Below, piece by piece: positions 26,860-35,101 of a DNA stretch of 64,000 bases. Positions within the stretch are counted from its first letter, which is position 1; each line of letters begins with the position of its first letter. The stretch lies in the NCBI RefSeq assembly GCF_004345565.1, contig NZ_SLWA01000002.1, positions 434,001 through 498,000 of the forward strand, in the 5' to 3' direction. The notes under the pieces are model-generated. The model was not told where the DNA came from and made no database searches. It saw only the letters and a program-made list of their open reading frames with translations. The translations under genes were made by a program, and so were the position numbers. Origin of the DNA: Flavobacterium circumlabens (GTDB lineage: Bacteria > Bacteroidota > Bacteroidia > Flavobacteriales > Flavobacteriaceae).

Positions 26860-27453
26860 ATGGGCGTATTAAGATTACAATTGCCAACAGACCCGAGATG
26901 GGTTAATATTGTTGAGAAAAACATAGAAGAGATCTTAACAGATCACGCCTGGTGCGAGCAAAAAGCAGCAACAAATGCAATTACGATTATCACCAATAAT
27001 TCTGAACATCAGGATTTGGTGAAAGATTTATTGGCTTTGGCCAAAGAAGAAATCGATCATTTCGAGCAGGTTCATAACATTATCATCAAAAGAGGCTTAA
27101 AATTAGGACGCGAGCGCAAAGACGATTATGTAAACGAATTGTATTTGTACATGAAAAAAAGCGGCGACGGAAGCCGTGTTTCCGGCCTGGTAGAAAGACT
27201 CTTGTTTTCTGCCATGATTGAAGCAAGAAGCTGCGAACGTTTTAAAGTCTTATCGGAGAATATTCAGGACGAAGAACTGGCTGTTTTTTACCGGGATTTA
27301 ATGGAAAGTGAAGCAGGTCACTACACTACTTTCATCACTTACGCCAGAAAATACGGAGTCGGCATTGACGTTGAAAAACGCTGGAGAGAATGGCTGGCAT
27401 TCGAAGAATCCATTATTTCTAATTACGGAAAAGGGGAGACTATTCATGGGTAG
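26860..27453 (+). CDS. miaE: tRNA 2-methylthio-N6-isopentenyl-adenosine(37) hydroxylase
   Basis: A ferritin-like diiron enzyme that hydroxylates the isopentenyl group of ms2i6A37 in tRNA. 197 aa. Diiron ligands are visible as DHAWCEQKAATNA, ALAKEEIDHFEQVH (E-x2-H), MIEARSCERF and MESEAGHYTTFI. These patterns match MiaE closely. The modification needs MiaA and MiaB, which are elsewhere. It sits alone downstream of glyA, separated by a word-repeat spacer. I see nothing unusual in the coding part. Confidence 0.9.
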   Translation: MGVLRLQLPTDPRWVNIVEKNIEEILTDHAWCEQKAATNAITIITNNSEHQDLVKDLLALAKEEIDHFEQVHNIIIKRGLKLGRERKDDYVNELYLYMKKSGDGSRVSGLVERLLFSAMIEARSCERFKVLSENIQDEELAVFYRDLMESEAGHYTTFITYARKYGVGIDVEKRWREWLAFEESIISNYGKGETIHG

Positions 27454-27666
27454 GTTTTTAGTCTCAGTTTTCAGTTTTAGTATTCCAGTCTGATTTTAGC
27501 TGTCAGTTTTTACGTTTGTCACGTTGAGCGAAGTCGAAACGCATTCCTATTGCGAAACTTTGTAATCTCTGAAAAAAAAAATCCGTTTAAATCCGCGTTA
27601 TCCGTGTTCCACATAACCGCAATTTTTTAGCAATCCAAAATCTACAATCTACAATCTAAAATTCCT
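27454..27666. repeat. miaE-guaC spacer: several word families and a REP-like element
   Basis: Contains CAGTTTTCAGTTTTAG words (27465-27480) and TGTCACGTTGAGCGAAGTCG (27517-27536), a sequence type I recognise as dispersed in Bacteroidetes genomes. It also has ATCCGTTTAAATCCGCGTTATCCG (27582-27605) and AATCTACAATCTACAATCTA (27639-27658). No gene was seen. Confidence 0.6.
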
Positions 27667-27674
27667 TACATTTG
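27667..27674 (+). promoter_or_regulatory. TAnnTTTG element before guaC
   Basis: TACATTTG, 22 nt before ATG 27697. No good -33 box was seen. Confidence 0.5.
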
Positions 27675-27696
27675 AAAGTAACGAAAATTGAAAACC

Positions 27697-28737
27697 ATGA
27701 GAATAGAAAGTGATTTAAAATTAGGATTTAAAGATGTAATGATCCGACCAAAAAGATCAACGCTCAAAAGCAGATCTGAAGTCTCTTTAGAACGGAATTT
27801 TAAATTTTTACACAGCACTGCAAATTGGACAGGTATTCCGATTATGGCTGCCAATATGGATACTGTCGGTACTTTCGAAATGGCAGAAGTTTTGGCCGGT
27901 GAAAAACTTTTTACGGCAATTCATAAACATTATTCACTACAGGAGTGGAATGCTTTTCTTGAAAATGTATCACCCGATTTCTACGATTATATTGCGATAA
28001 GTACCGGAACAGGTAAAGAAGATTTTGAAAAAATCGGTCAGGTTATAATGGCAAATCCGTTGCTGAAATTTATTTGTATTGATGTTGCCAATGGTTATTC
28101 GGAGCATTTTGTTCAGTTTCTAAAACAAACCCGCAAACAATATCCCGATAAAGTTATTATTGCCGGAAACGTTGTGACCGGTGAAATGGTGGAGGAACTA
28201 TTATTGGCCGGAGCAGATATTGTAAAAGTCGGAATTGGCCCGGGCTCCGTTTGTACCACCCGCGTCAAAACAGGAGTTGGATATCCGCAGCTTTCAGCCA
28301 TTATAGAATGTGCTGATGCAGCTCATGGTTTAGGCGGGCACATTATCAGTGATGGAGGCTGCAGTACTCCGGGCGATGTGGCGAAAGCTTTTGGCGCAGG
28401 ATCCGATTTTGTAATGTTGGGCGGAATGTTGGCCGGACATACCGAAAGTGGAGGAGAATTAATCGAAATTAACGGTAACAAATTCAAACAGTTTTACGGA
28501 ATGAGTTCCACAACAGCAATGGACAAACATGTCGGTGGCGTGGCAGAATACAGGGCAAGCGAAGGAAAAACAGTTCAGGTTCCGTATAAAGGAAAAGTTA
28601 TAAGCACCATTTTAGATATTTTAGGCGGTTTGCGAAGTACCTGTACTTACGTAGGTGCTTCACGACTGAAAGAATTAACAAAACGAACCACTTTTATAAG
28701 GGTAAGTGAACAGGAAAATCAGGTTTTCAATAATTAA
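27697..28737 (+). CDS. guaC: GMP reductase
   Basis: NADPH-dependent deamination of GMP to IMP for purine salvage. 346 aa from ATG 27697 (a TTG nine bases earlier is less likely). It is a TIM barrel of the IMPDH/GMPR type without CBS domains. [15 protein letters not shown] is at the start, [17 protein letters not shown] follows, and [25 protein letters not shown] holds the catalytic cysteine. Later come [19 protein letters not shown] and FYGMSS. The absence of CBS domains and the GMPR-like length separate it from guaB. A GNAT gene follows after 20 nt, probably on the same transcript. Confidence 0.93.
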   Translation: MRIESDLKLGFKDVMIRPKRSTLKSRSEVSLERNFKFLHSTANWTGIPIMAANMDTVGTFEMAEVLAGEKLFTAIHKHYSLQEWNAFLENVSPDFYDYIAISTGTGKEDFEKIGQVIMANPLLKFICIDVANGYSEHFVQFLKQTRKQYPDKVIIAGNVVTGEMVEELLLAGADIVKVGIGPGSVCTTRVKTGVGYPQLSAIIECADAAHGLGGHIISDGGCSTPGDVAKAFGAGSDFVMLGGMLAGHTESGGELIEINGNKFKQFYGMSSTTAMDKHVGGVAEYRASEGKTVQVPYKGKVISTILDILGGLRSTCTYVGASRLKELTKRTTFIRVSEQENQVFNN

Positions 28738-28757
28738 AAATACTTTTTAGAATAGAT

Positions 28758-29255
28758 ATGATTACAATTTCAGAAGCGGGTTTAAAGGATATAAAAGTAA
28801 TTCAGGCAATAGCGCATATAACCTGGCCCATAACGTACGGCGAGATTTTATCGAAAGAGCAGCTGGATTATATGTTAGAAATGATTTATTCAGATGAAGC
28901 ACTAACGGCTCATTTCCATAACAAAGAGCAGCTGTTTTATCTGATTGCAGATGAACAAACTAATTTAGGTTTTATCGGAATTGAACATCAGTACAAAGGG
29001 GAGCCATCAACAAGAATTCATAAAATATATCTTTTGCCGGAAACACAGGGCAAAGGAATCGGTAAAAAAGTGATTGAAGAAATTGAAAAATTAGCTTTAG
29101 AAAATAAATCAACAGCACTATCCTTAAATGTAAACCGATTTAATTCGGCTTTGGGGTTTTATCAAAAAATAGGTTTTGAAATTGTTGATGAAGTCAACAT
29201 CGAAATTGGAAACGGTTATTTGATGGAAGATTATGTGATGGAAAAACAATTGTAA
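28758..29255 (+). CDS. GNAT family N-acetyltransferase
   Basis: 165 aa with the acetyl-CoA binding motif IYLLPETQGKGIGKKVIEEIEKLA (about 91-115; Q-x-x-G-x-G core QGKGIG) and the closing LNVNRFNSALGFYQKIGFEIV. The substrate is not readable from sequence. It lies 20 nt downstream of guaC and probably shares its mRNA. A link to purine salvage has no further support. Confidence 0.85.
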   Translation: MITISEAGLKDIKVIQAIAHITWPITYGEILSKEQLDYMLEMIYSDEALTAHFHNKEQLFYLIADEQTNLGFIGIEHQYKGEPSTRIHKIYLLPETQGKGIGKKVIEEIEKLALENKSTALSLNVNRFNSALGFYQKIGFEIVDEVNIEIGNGYLMEDYVMEKQL

Positions 29256-29282
29256 GTATTTAAAAGATAATTTACAGCATAA

Positions 29283-29323
29283 AAAAGACCTGAATTCATA
29301 TGAAAATTGAAATCAGGTCTTTT
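29283..29323. terminator. Terminator between GNAT gene and DUF6090-like gene
   Basis: AAAAGACCTGA (29283-29293) and TCAGGTCTTTT (29313-29323), extended imperfectly inward, lie between converging genes. Confidence 0.85.
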
Positions 29324-29344
29324 ATTGTTTAATATGATGTCCAG

Positions 29345-30064
29345 TTATTCTTTTAGGTCCTCGTTAATCTGTTTGATAATCGTTTCTCCGGAATTAACCA
29401 GATTATTATAGCGTTCATAAATCTGATTCCACGGAATAAGATTTTTGGTCAGTTGTTTTCCTTTAGGTTTTGTTAATACGCTCCAATTATCAGGAATGCT
29501 TTCTGGATTATTTACATTTTCTTCTAAATAATTCTGTAATTTTTTTTGGTTTGACATCCATCCGGATTCAGATGAACTAACTTCAGAAATTGTCTCCTGA
29601 TAAAATTTCAGGATATTCAGGGAAAGCGAATCATTTTCTATGTTTCCAATTCTTCCGGAAGATACAAAACCGTTAAATCTGTAAATTTTAGGCCGTAAAT
29701 ACACGTTTGTATTAATATAAGCCAATTGTTTTTTTAGATCTTCCTGATCGTACGGTTTGTTTTTATCCAGATTATTCAGTGCAGTATATACTTTTCCAAA
29801 TTCCTGATATTGTTTAATAATAGCTTTACTGTCATCAACATCACTTTGTATATCGGATTTTAAGCCAAGTAAAAACTTCTTCACCTGTTCCTGCTCGTGC
29901 CTGTGTTCGCTCCATCCGTGTAACCAAATCGATAAGGATACTGCAAAGACAATAATGAAAATTTCTAAACCAATTTCTTTAATCTTTTTAAAAGTACTGT
30001 GCTTTTCGTTTGTTGCTATTTCATGCATTTTTTTGGTGTGTTTAATTACTTCAAGTTCTGCCAT
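29345..30064 (-). CDS. Membrane-anchored protein, DUF6090-like
   Basis: 239 aa from ATG 30064. A cytoplasmic basic head is followed by one membrane span (IGLEIFIIVFAVSLSIWLHGW, about 33-53) and the motif SEHRHEQEQVKKFLLGLKSDI. A mostly helical region then contains GFVSSGRIGNIENDSLSLNILKFYQ. This layout matches what is labelled DUF6090 in Bacteroidetes, with no known function. The promoter element at 30092-30099 excludes the longer TTG start. It is monocistronic. Confidence 0.7.
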   Translation of the reverse strand: MAELEVIKHTKKMHEIATNEKHSTFKKIKEIGLEIFIIVFAVSLSIWLHGWSEHRHEQEQVKKFLLGLKSDIQSDVDDSKAIIKQYQEFGKVYTALNNLDKNKPYDQEDLKKQLAYINTNVYLRPKIYRFNGFVSSGRIGNIENDSLSLNILKFYQETISEVSSSESGWMSNQKKLQNYLEENVNNPESIPDNWSVLTKPKGKQLTKNLIPWNQIYERYNNLVNSGETIIKQINEDLKE

Positions 30065-30091
30065 TTCTTTGTGAATTTGGTTTAGGTGTTG

Positions 30092-30099
30092 CAAAAATA
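30092..30099 (-). promoter_or_regulatory. TAnnTTTG element for DUF6090-like gene
   Basis: Minus-strand TATTTTTG, 27 nt before ATG 30064. Confidence 0.55.
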
Positions 30100-30178
30100 T
30101 GTGAAACAGAGTTAAAATCTTAGAAATATCTAAAATTATTTGATGAAAAATATTGAGATAAAAAACTTAAATTATAAT

Positions 30179-30248
30179 CTCGCAAAGTTGTAAAATCGCA
30201 AAGTTTAGTAGTTAGTTTTTTAACTTGGCGTCTTTGCGCCTTTGCGAG
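30179..30248. repeat. CTCGCAAAG hairpin words
   Basis: CTCGCAAAG (30179-30187), a second CGCAAAG (30198-30204), then CTTTGCGCC and CTTTGCGAG (30240-30248) as complementary arms. This is part of the gap between two minus-strand genes. The remainder (30249-30354) is AT-rich with no recognisable feature. Confidence 0.6.
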
Positions 30249-30354
30249 CATTTTGCATTAAGGCTAAATAACTTAAAGTTATAATCTCCCAAAGCCATTA
30301 AATCAGATAGTTTTCGATTTAATTTATTAAAAGGCGCTGCTTTTTTTATTCTCA

Positions 30355-30933
30355 TTAACTCACAATAATATCATGCTTAAACAGCAGTCCTTTAACCTCT
30401 TTCAAAGCAAAAACCGCTTTCTTTAATTTAGTTTTCGATGGATCAATGGTGTAGTTATAGCTGGTTTTAAAATCAGCTTTATTAGCAATCGCTTTATCAA
30501 ATTCAGAGCGGTATAAATCACAATTATCAAAAAGTACGCTTGTAAGATCTGTGGCCATAAAATCTACCGCAATCAAACTGCAATTCGTAAAAGTGGTTCC
30601 TTTTATTTTTAAGGTATAGAACTTCGAAAAGTCTAAAATACAATCATAGAAATGAACTTCAAAGATCAGTTTGTCGCACATGGCAAAATTAACTTCCTTA
30701 ATTTCGCAACGGTTAAAAGTGGCTGTTCTGAAAGCGACATAATTGATTTTGGCCTCACTGAAAATACAATCATTAAAAACACAATCGATAAAGGTAACGG
30801 CTAAAAAAGTACAGGCTGAGAAGTTGCAGTTATTGAAAACACAGCATTCAAAATCCTTGAAATTGGCGTCATCCCTGCCATAAGTAATGGTATCGTATTC
30901 TTTATCAAGGAAATATTCGGATTGTTTTTTCAA
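30355..30933 (-). CDS. Pentapeptide-repeat protein
   Basis: 192 aa of A(D/N)LxF-type repeats: FKDFECCVFNNCNFSACTF, FIDCVFNDCIFSEAKIN, TFTNCSLIAVDFMATDLTSV. They would fold as a right-handed quadrilateral beta-helix. A C-terminal helix-like tail ends the chain (KADFKTSYNYTIDPSKTKLKKAVF, then LLFKHDIIVS). Size and plan resemble Qnr/MfpA-type proteins that mimic DNA and shield gyrase, but the central-glycine positions and loops of Qnr are not evident. The start is a TTG preceded three codons earlier by a stop; no ATG is available. Gyrase protection is only a possibility. Confidence 0.8.
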   Translation of the reverse strand: MKKQSEYFLDKEYDTITYGRDDANFKDFECCVFNNCNFSACTFLAVTFIDCVFNDCIFSEAKINYVAFRTATFNRCEIKEVNFAMCDKLIFEVHFYDCILDFSKFYTLKIKGTTFTNCSLIAVDFMATDLTSVLFDNCDLYRSEFDKAIANKADFKTSYNYTIDPSKTKLKKAVFALKEVKGLLFKHDIIVS

Positions 30934-31111
30934 TGCTTTTTAATCGTTATTTGAGAGTGAAAAGATAATAATTACGTTGTTATTTGATACGTTTTGGCTT
31001 GTTATTTTTAAAATGTAAATGAATTTATAAGAATTTAACCGTGAATAATTTAATATTTAAATTTTAAAGTACTTTTAGTCATAATAAATTCATAATAATA
31101 AATTATTGTGA

Positions 31112-31141
31112 TTTGTATTCTGAACTCAATTCTTATTTTTG
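31112..31141 (+). promoter_or_regulatory. Promoter for two-component operon
   Basis: TTTG (31112-31115), an 18-nt gap, TATTTTTG (31134-31141). It lies downstream of an earlier in-frame TTG-like start and so fixes the start of the regulator at ATG 31162. Confidence 0.75.
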
Positions 31142-31161
31142 TTGTATATACATATATTCAT

Positions 31162-31836
31162 ATGAAATTACTAATAGTCGAAGACGAACCCAATCTTTTA
31201 TCCATTTTACGTAAAGGATTTGCTGAAAATAATAATGAAGTAAGTGTTGCCCTTGATGGCAGAACAGCTTTAGAGATGATTCATAATTATACGTTCGATG
31301 TTGTAATTTTAGATGTAATGTTACCCGATATCAACGGAATTGAAATTTGCAGAAGATTACGTGCCGGTAAAAATTTTGTTCCTGTTTTGCTTTTAACAGC
31401 ACTTGGAACTTCAGAAAATATTGTAACAGGCCTGAATGCCGGAGCCGATGATTATTTGGTAAAACCTTTTAAATTTGGAGAACTCGATGCAAGGGTAAAT
31501 GCCTTAAACAGAAGAGCCAATCAGGATACGGAAAAAATAGATACTATAGTCATTAGTGATTTAGAAATAAACGGAAGAGCCAAAACCGTAAAAAGAGACG
31601 GAGAACCTATTGTTTTAACCGCCAAAGAATTTAAGTTACTCTATTATTTAGCCAAAAATAGTGGCAGAATTGTATCCAGAGATCAGATTTTAGATAACGT
31701 CTGGGATATAAATTTTGATATGAACACCAATGTTGTCGATGTTTACATCAATTATTTAAGAAAAAAAATAGATAAACCTTTTGCAACCAAGCTTATTCAC
31801 ACGATGAAAGGTTTAGGTTATGTGATACAGCCTTAA
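31162..31836 (+). CDS. OmpR/PhoB family response regulator
   Basis: 224 aa. Receiver domain: acidic pair EDE (7-9), phospho-acceptor Asp51 in VVILDVMLPD, switch Thr in LLLTALG and Lys101 in YLVKPFKFGEL. Winged-helix DNA-binding domain: LEINGRAKTVKRDGEPIVLTAKEFKLLYYLAKNSGRIVSRDQIL and TNVVDVYINYLRKKID, ending HTMKGLGYVIQP. It is followed after two bases by its histidine kinase. A direct repeat TTCTAATTT x2 in front of the next gene pair is a candidate binding site. Close relatives are often called CusR/ArlR-like, but the stimulus is unknown. Confidence 0.93.
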   Translation: MKLLIVEDEPNLLSILRKGFAENNNEVSVALDGRTALEMIHNYTFDVVILDVMLPDINGIEICRRLRAGKNFVPVLLLTALGTSENIVTGLNAGADDYLVKPFKFGELDARVNALNRRANQDTEKIDTIVISDLEINGRAKTVKRDGEPIVLTAKEFKLLYYLAKNSGRIVSRDQILDNVWDINFDMNTNVVDVYINYLRKKIDKPFATKLIHTMKGLGYVIQP

Positions 31837-31838
31837 TT

Positions 31839-33242
31839 ATGGATATAAGAAAAAAAATTACGGTTACTTACGTGGCGCTTTCTACTTTTAGTACACTATT
31901 ATTGTGTATTGTTGTTTTTGTTTTGTTTCGCGAAAATAACCGATATTACTTCTTAAAACGATTAGAAGACAGAGCCAAAATTGTAGCTTCCATTCATTTT
32001 CAGAAAGATCCTGAAAAGATCAAATATTACAGCAATCTTAAAAAAAATGGCCTTGAAGAACTGATCGAAGAGGAAGAATTTGTGCTTAAAATAAACAGTG
32101 CTAGCAGTTTTGATTATAATACAAACCTGAATTTACCGAATAAATTTTATACCAACGTCTTAAAAACCGGAAGAGACTTTTTTGAAATTGACAATAAATA
32201 TTACTTAGGGCAGGTCTTCACAGAAAACCATCAAAAATATATTGTAATTGTTGGTGCGAGGGACAGAAAGGGAACTACGACAACCATTTATATTGTAAAA
32301 ATCATGCTCTTTGGCGGTATTGCTTTTGTATTTCTGGCCTTCTTTTTAGGTCGTTTTCTGGCAAAAAGGGTCATCAATCCGGTAGCAAGAATTACGAAGG
32401 AAGTCAACAGAATCAGCGCTTCCAATCTTCACAACAGGCTGCCTGAAGTCAAAAATTCAGATGAAATCTCAGATCTTACGGAAACGTTTAATGATATGCT
32501 GGACCGTCTGGAAACTTCCTTTGAAATACAGGCGAACTTTATCAATAACGCTTCTCATGAGTTAAAAACGCCTATTACGACTATTATAGCAGAGTCTGAG
32601 ATCATGCTTCTGAAAGAAAGACAGGTGCCGGAATACATTCAGTCGCTGGAAAATATTTACAGTCAGGCATCAAGATTAGGGAACCTGACTGAAAGCTTGC
32701 TTAAATTAACACAAACTGGTTATGACGGAAAAAAACAGGTACTCGATATTGCCCGAATTGACGAATTACTGATGGATGTAAAGTCGGATCTGGATAAAAT
32801 TTTCCCGGATAACCGCGTGAGCATTAAACTTAATTTTGCGCCTAAAGATTCTAATTTATTATTGATTCCGTGTAACAAGCCTCTTTTAGAGCTGGCCATC
32901 AATAATATCATTACCAATGGAGTAAAATATTCCGACAATAATGAGGTTTTTGTATCGCTTTCCGCTACTACTGACTGGATTAAAATTGCCATAAACGATA
33001 TCGGAATCGGAATTCCGCCGGAAGATATTCCACACTTATATGAACCTTTTTTCAGAGGGAAAATTGCAGCCAAATATATCGGCTACGGTTTAGGGCTTCC
33101 GTTGGCTTCTAAAATTATCCGCATGCATGATGGGGAAATACAGGTGCAATCCGAACAAAACAAAGGCACTATTGTCACCATTATTTTTAAGAAAGACAAG
33201 ACCGGAAAAACCAACATTAAAAAATCTAATGTTGAATCTTAG
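31839..33242 (+). CDS. Sensor histidine kinase (HAMP, class I)
   Basis: 467 aa. TM1 (about 7-30), an extracytoplasmic sensor of about 120 residues (31-152) without a recognised fold, and TM2 (about 153-175). The HAMP domain (NPVARITKEVNRISASNLHNRL) is followed by a dimerisation helix with the phospho-accepting His240 in NNASHELKTPITT. The ATPase domain shows AINNIITNGVKYS, DIGIGIPPEDIPHLYEPFF and YGLGLPLASKIIRMHDG. All catalytic boxes look intact. The two-base gap to the regulator implies co-translation. The following UspA-like and bestrophin genes are 77 nt away. Confidence 0.92.
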   Translation: MDIRKKITVTYVALSTFSTLLLCIVVFVLFRENNRYYFLKRLEDRAKIVASIHFQKDPEKIKYYSNLKKNGLEELIEEEEFVLKINSASSFDYNTNLNLPNKFYTNVLKTGRDFFEIDNKYYLGQVFTENHQKYIVIVGARDRKGTTTTIYIVKIMLFGGIAFVFLAFFLGRFLAKRVINPVARITKEVNRISASNLHNRLPEVKNSDEISDLTETFNDMLDRLETSFEIQANFINNASHELKTPITTIIAESEIMLLKERQVPEYIQSLENIYSQASRLGNLTESLLKLTQTGYDGKKQVLDIARIDELLMDVKSDLDKIFPDNRVSIKLNFAPKDSNLLLIPCNKPLLELAINNIITNGVKYSDNNEVFVSLSATTDWIKIAINDIGIGIPPEDIPHLYEPFFRGKIAAKYIGYGLGLPLASKIIRMHDGEIQVQSEQNKGTIVTIIFKKDKTGKTNIKKSNVES

Positions 33243-33246
33243 GAAA

Positions 33247-33277
33247 TTCTAATTTTAACTTAAGACCCTTCTAATTT
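33247..33277. promoter_or_regulatory. Direct repeat TTCTAATTT x2 before UspA-like gene
   Basis: TTCTAATTT at 33247-33255 and 33269-33277, spaced 22 bp, between the kinase stop and the UspA-like start. Direct repeats on one helix face are typical of OmpR-family binding sites; the adjacent regulator is the obvious candidate. Confidence 0.45.
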
Positions 33278-33319
33278 GCAGGGAGTTATTTTGTAAGTAT
33301 AAACTAAACAAGTATACTT

Positions 33320-34042
33320 ATGAAAAATTTCCTTATACCCACCACTTTAAAAGAAGATACGATCAGCGCTGTTAAATCAGCTGTAAATCAGGCAAAAAAC
33401 ACCAATTGTGAAATCGTCTTAATGATGACTTCAGATGCTCCCGACTCTTTTTCATCTTCCCAGTTTTTGCGTGAAATGAGAGTTGGCCTTACCACAAGCC
33501 AGGAAGAAGTCCTGGAAACCTGCCGCTATATTATTGAGCACAGTGCCAACTGCAAAATAAAAGTGCACAACCAATACGGACTTTCATCACCGGTTTTCAA
33601 AGGAATTATTGATGCTTTTGATGTGAAGCTGGTCATTCTGACCCATTCTTATAAACAAGAAACAAAACGTATTCACCAATATCTGGTAAAACTAGCCGGA
33701 AACCAAAGATGTCCTATTTTGCATTTAGGAACAGAAGCTGTCAAAGAAGATTTCAACAAAGCACTTTATATCGAAAACAGTAATGCCAACATGCATGTCA
33801 AAGATGTTCAGCAGTTTCTGAGCCAGAATTTCTCTTATGAAATAGTAAGTCAGACCGCTAATTTTGATGATAACTACGAAGAATTTGCGCCTTACTTATC
33901 AGAAGCCATTTCAAAGTACGACATCGATTTGCTGGTAGAAACACGCAAAGGCGAAAAAATCAAATTCAAAAAATCTAAAAAAGAAAATATCAACGATAAA
34001 CTTGGACTTCCTGTGTTATCACTTTACGAAGAATTAGTCTAA
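33320..34042 (+). CDS. UspA-like protein (diverged)
   Basis: 240 aa. The first half follows a universal-stress-protein plan: FLIPTTLKEDTISAVKSAVNQAKNTNCEIVLMM, then the helix ETCRYIIEHSANCKIKV and VKLVILTHSYKQ, ending GNQRCPILHLG. The canonical ATP motif G-x2-G-x9-G-S/T is not evident. The second half looks like another degenerate alpha/beta unit. It lies between a two-component system and a bestrophin channel with gaps of 77 and 45 nt, so I infer a role in sensing or responding to the same condition. Function is otherwise unknown. Confidence 0.65.
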   Translation: MKNFLIPTTLKEDTISAVKSAVNQAKNTNCEIVLMMTSDAPDSFSSSQFLREMRVGLTTSQEEVLETCRYIIEHSANCKIKVHNQYGLSSPVFKGIIDAFDVKLVILTHSYKQETKRIHQYLVKLAGNQRCPILHLGTEAVKEDFNKALYIENSNANMHVKDVQQFLSQNFSYEIVSQTANFDDNYEEFAPYLSEAISKYDIDLLVETRKGEKIKFKKSKKENINDKLGLPVLSLYEELV

Positions 34043-34087
34043 AATCTAATTGCTTAATAAAAACAAGTTTAATTTAAAACCGAAAAT

Positions 34088-35035
34088 ATGTTATTAAAGA
34101 AAAGAATTCCCATGAAGTACGTTCTCGGAAAAATTAAAGTAGAATTAAGCCTGGTACTGGCTTACACAATTTTGTTTGAAATTTTCCACAATTATTTTAT
34201 AAACCTTCCCGTAGATATTCCAATTGCAATACCCACAATGATTGGTACTATTATATCCTTATTATTAGCTTTTAAGTCTAATCAGGCCTATGACAGATGG
34301 TGGGAAGCACGTATTGTCTGGGGAGCTATTGTAAACGATTCCAGAACGTTGATCCGTCAGGTATTGACTTTTTATAAAGATCCTGATTTTTCTGTGGAAG
34401 CAAGCGAGTTCAAAGAAAATTTCGCGAAAAGACAAATTGCATGGTGTTATAGTTTAGGTCAGGCATTAAGAAACAGAGATGCCATAACGCCCATTGAAGG
34501 ATTAATCAGTGAAGAAGAACTGCGATTTGTAAAAAATCATCAAAACATACCGAATGCCATTTTAATGCTTCATGCGAAAGATCTTCGAAATGCTAAAAAT
34601 ACGAAGCACATCAACATGTATCAGCAGGTAGAAATCGATAATACTCTGTCGCGATTATGTGATGCAATGGGTAAATGTGAGCGTATTAAAAACACCATTT
34701 TTCCAACAACCTACAGTATGTACATCAGATTGACCCTGTGTTTATTTATTTTGCTATTGCCTTTTGGATTAATCAGTGTCTTAAGCTGGTTTGCTATTCC
34801 GTTGATTACCGCTATTGCCGGAGCTTTCTTTTTAATTGAAAGAATGGCAATCCACTTGCAGGATCCTTTCGAAAACAGACCTACAGATACACCGGTAACG
34901 GCTATTTCGAACACTATTGAAAAAAATATCATGCAGATGCTAAACGAATATCAAAGCGAATTTGATATCATCAAAGAATTTAATCTTAGTGCAGAACCTG
35001 CAAAAGTAGACAAGAATACCTATTATGTTTTATAA
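34088..35035 (+). CDS. Bestrophin-family anion channel
   Basis: 315 aa, matching the prokaryotic bestrophin (PF01062, YneE-like) size. Visible marks are an N-terminal span (LSLVLAYTILFEIFHNYFI), IPTMIGTIISLLLAFKSNQAYDRWWEAR (RWWEAR at 70-75), a long cytosolic helical section, two spans at FILLLPFGLISVLSWFAIPLITAIAGAFFLIERMA, and the closing DPFENRPTDTPV. Bacterial bestrophins form pentameric channels. Some conduct cations, others chloride or bicarbonate, so selectivity is uncertain. An alternative start at 34112 would remove eight residues. It ends the operon; a terminator is at 35063. Confidence 0.85.
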   Translation: MLLKKRIPMKYVLGKIKVELSLVLAYTILFEIFHNYFINLPVDIPIAIPTMIGTIISLLLAFKSNQAYDRWWEARIVWGAIVNDSRTLIRQVLTFYKDPDFSVEASEFKENFAKRQIAWCYSLGQALRNRDAITPIEGLISEEELRFVKNHQNIPNAILMLHAKDLRNAKNTKHINMYQQVEIDNTLSRLCDAMGKCERIKNTIFPTTYSMYIRLTLCLFILLLPFGLISVLSWFAIPLITAIAGAFFLIERMAIHLQDPFENRPTDTPVTAISNTIEKNIMQMLNEYQSEFDIIKEFNLSAEPAKVDKNTYYVL

Positions 35036-35062
35036 TTAATGTTAGTCAATTTTAATTGTTGG

Positions 35063-35098
35063 CCAGACAATGCATGTATTTGTATTGTCTGGTTTTTT
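35063..35098. terminator. Bidirectional terminator, bestrophin / MocR gene
   Basis: CCAGACAAT (35063-35071) and ATTGTCTGG (35084-35092), then Ts, between converging genes. Confidence 0.9.
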
Positions 35099-35101
35099 AT
35101 T

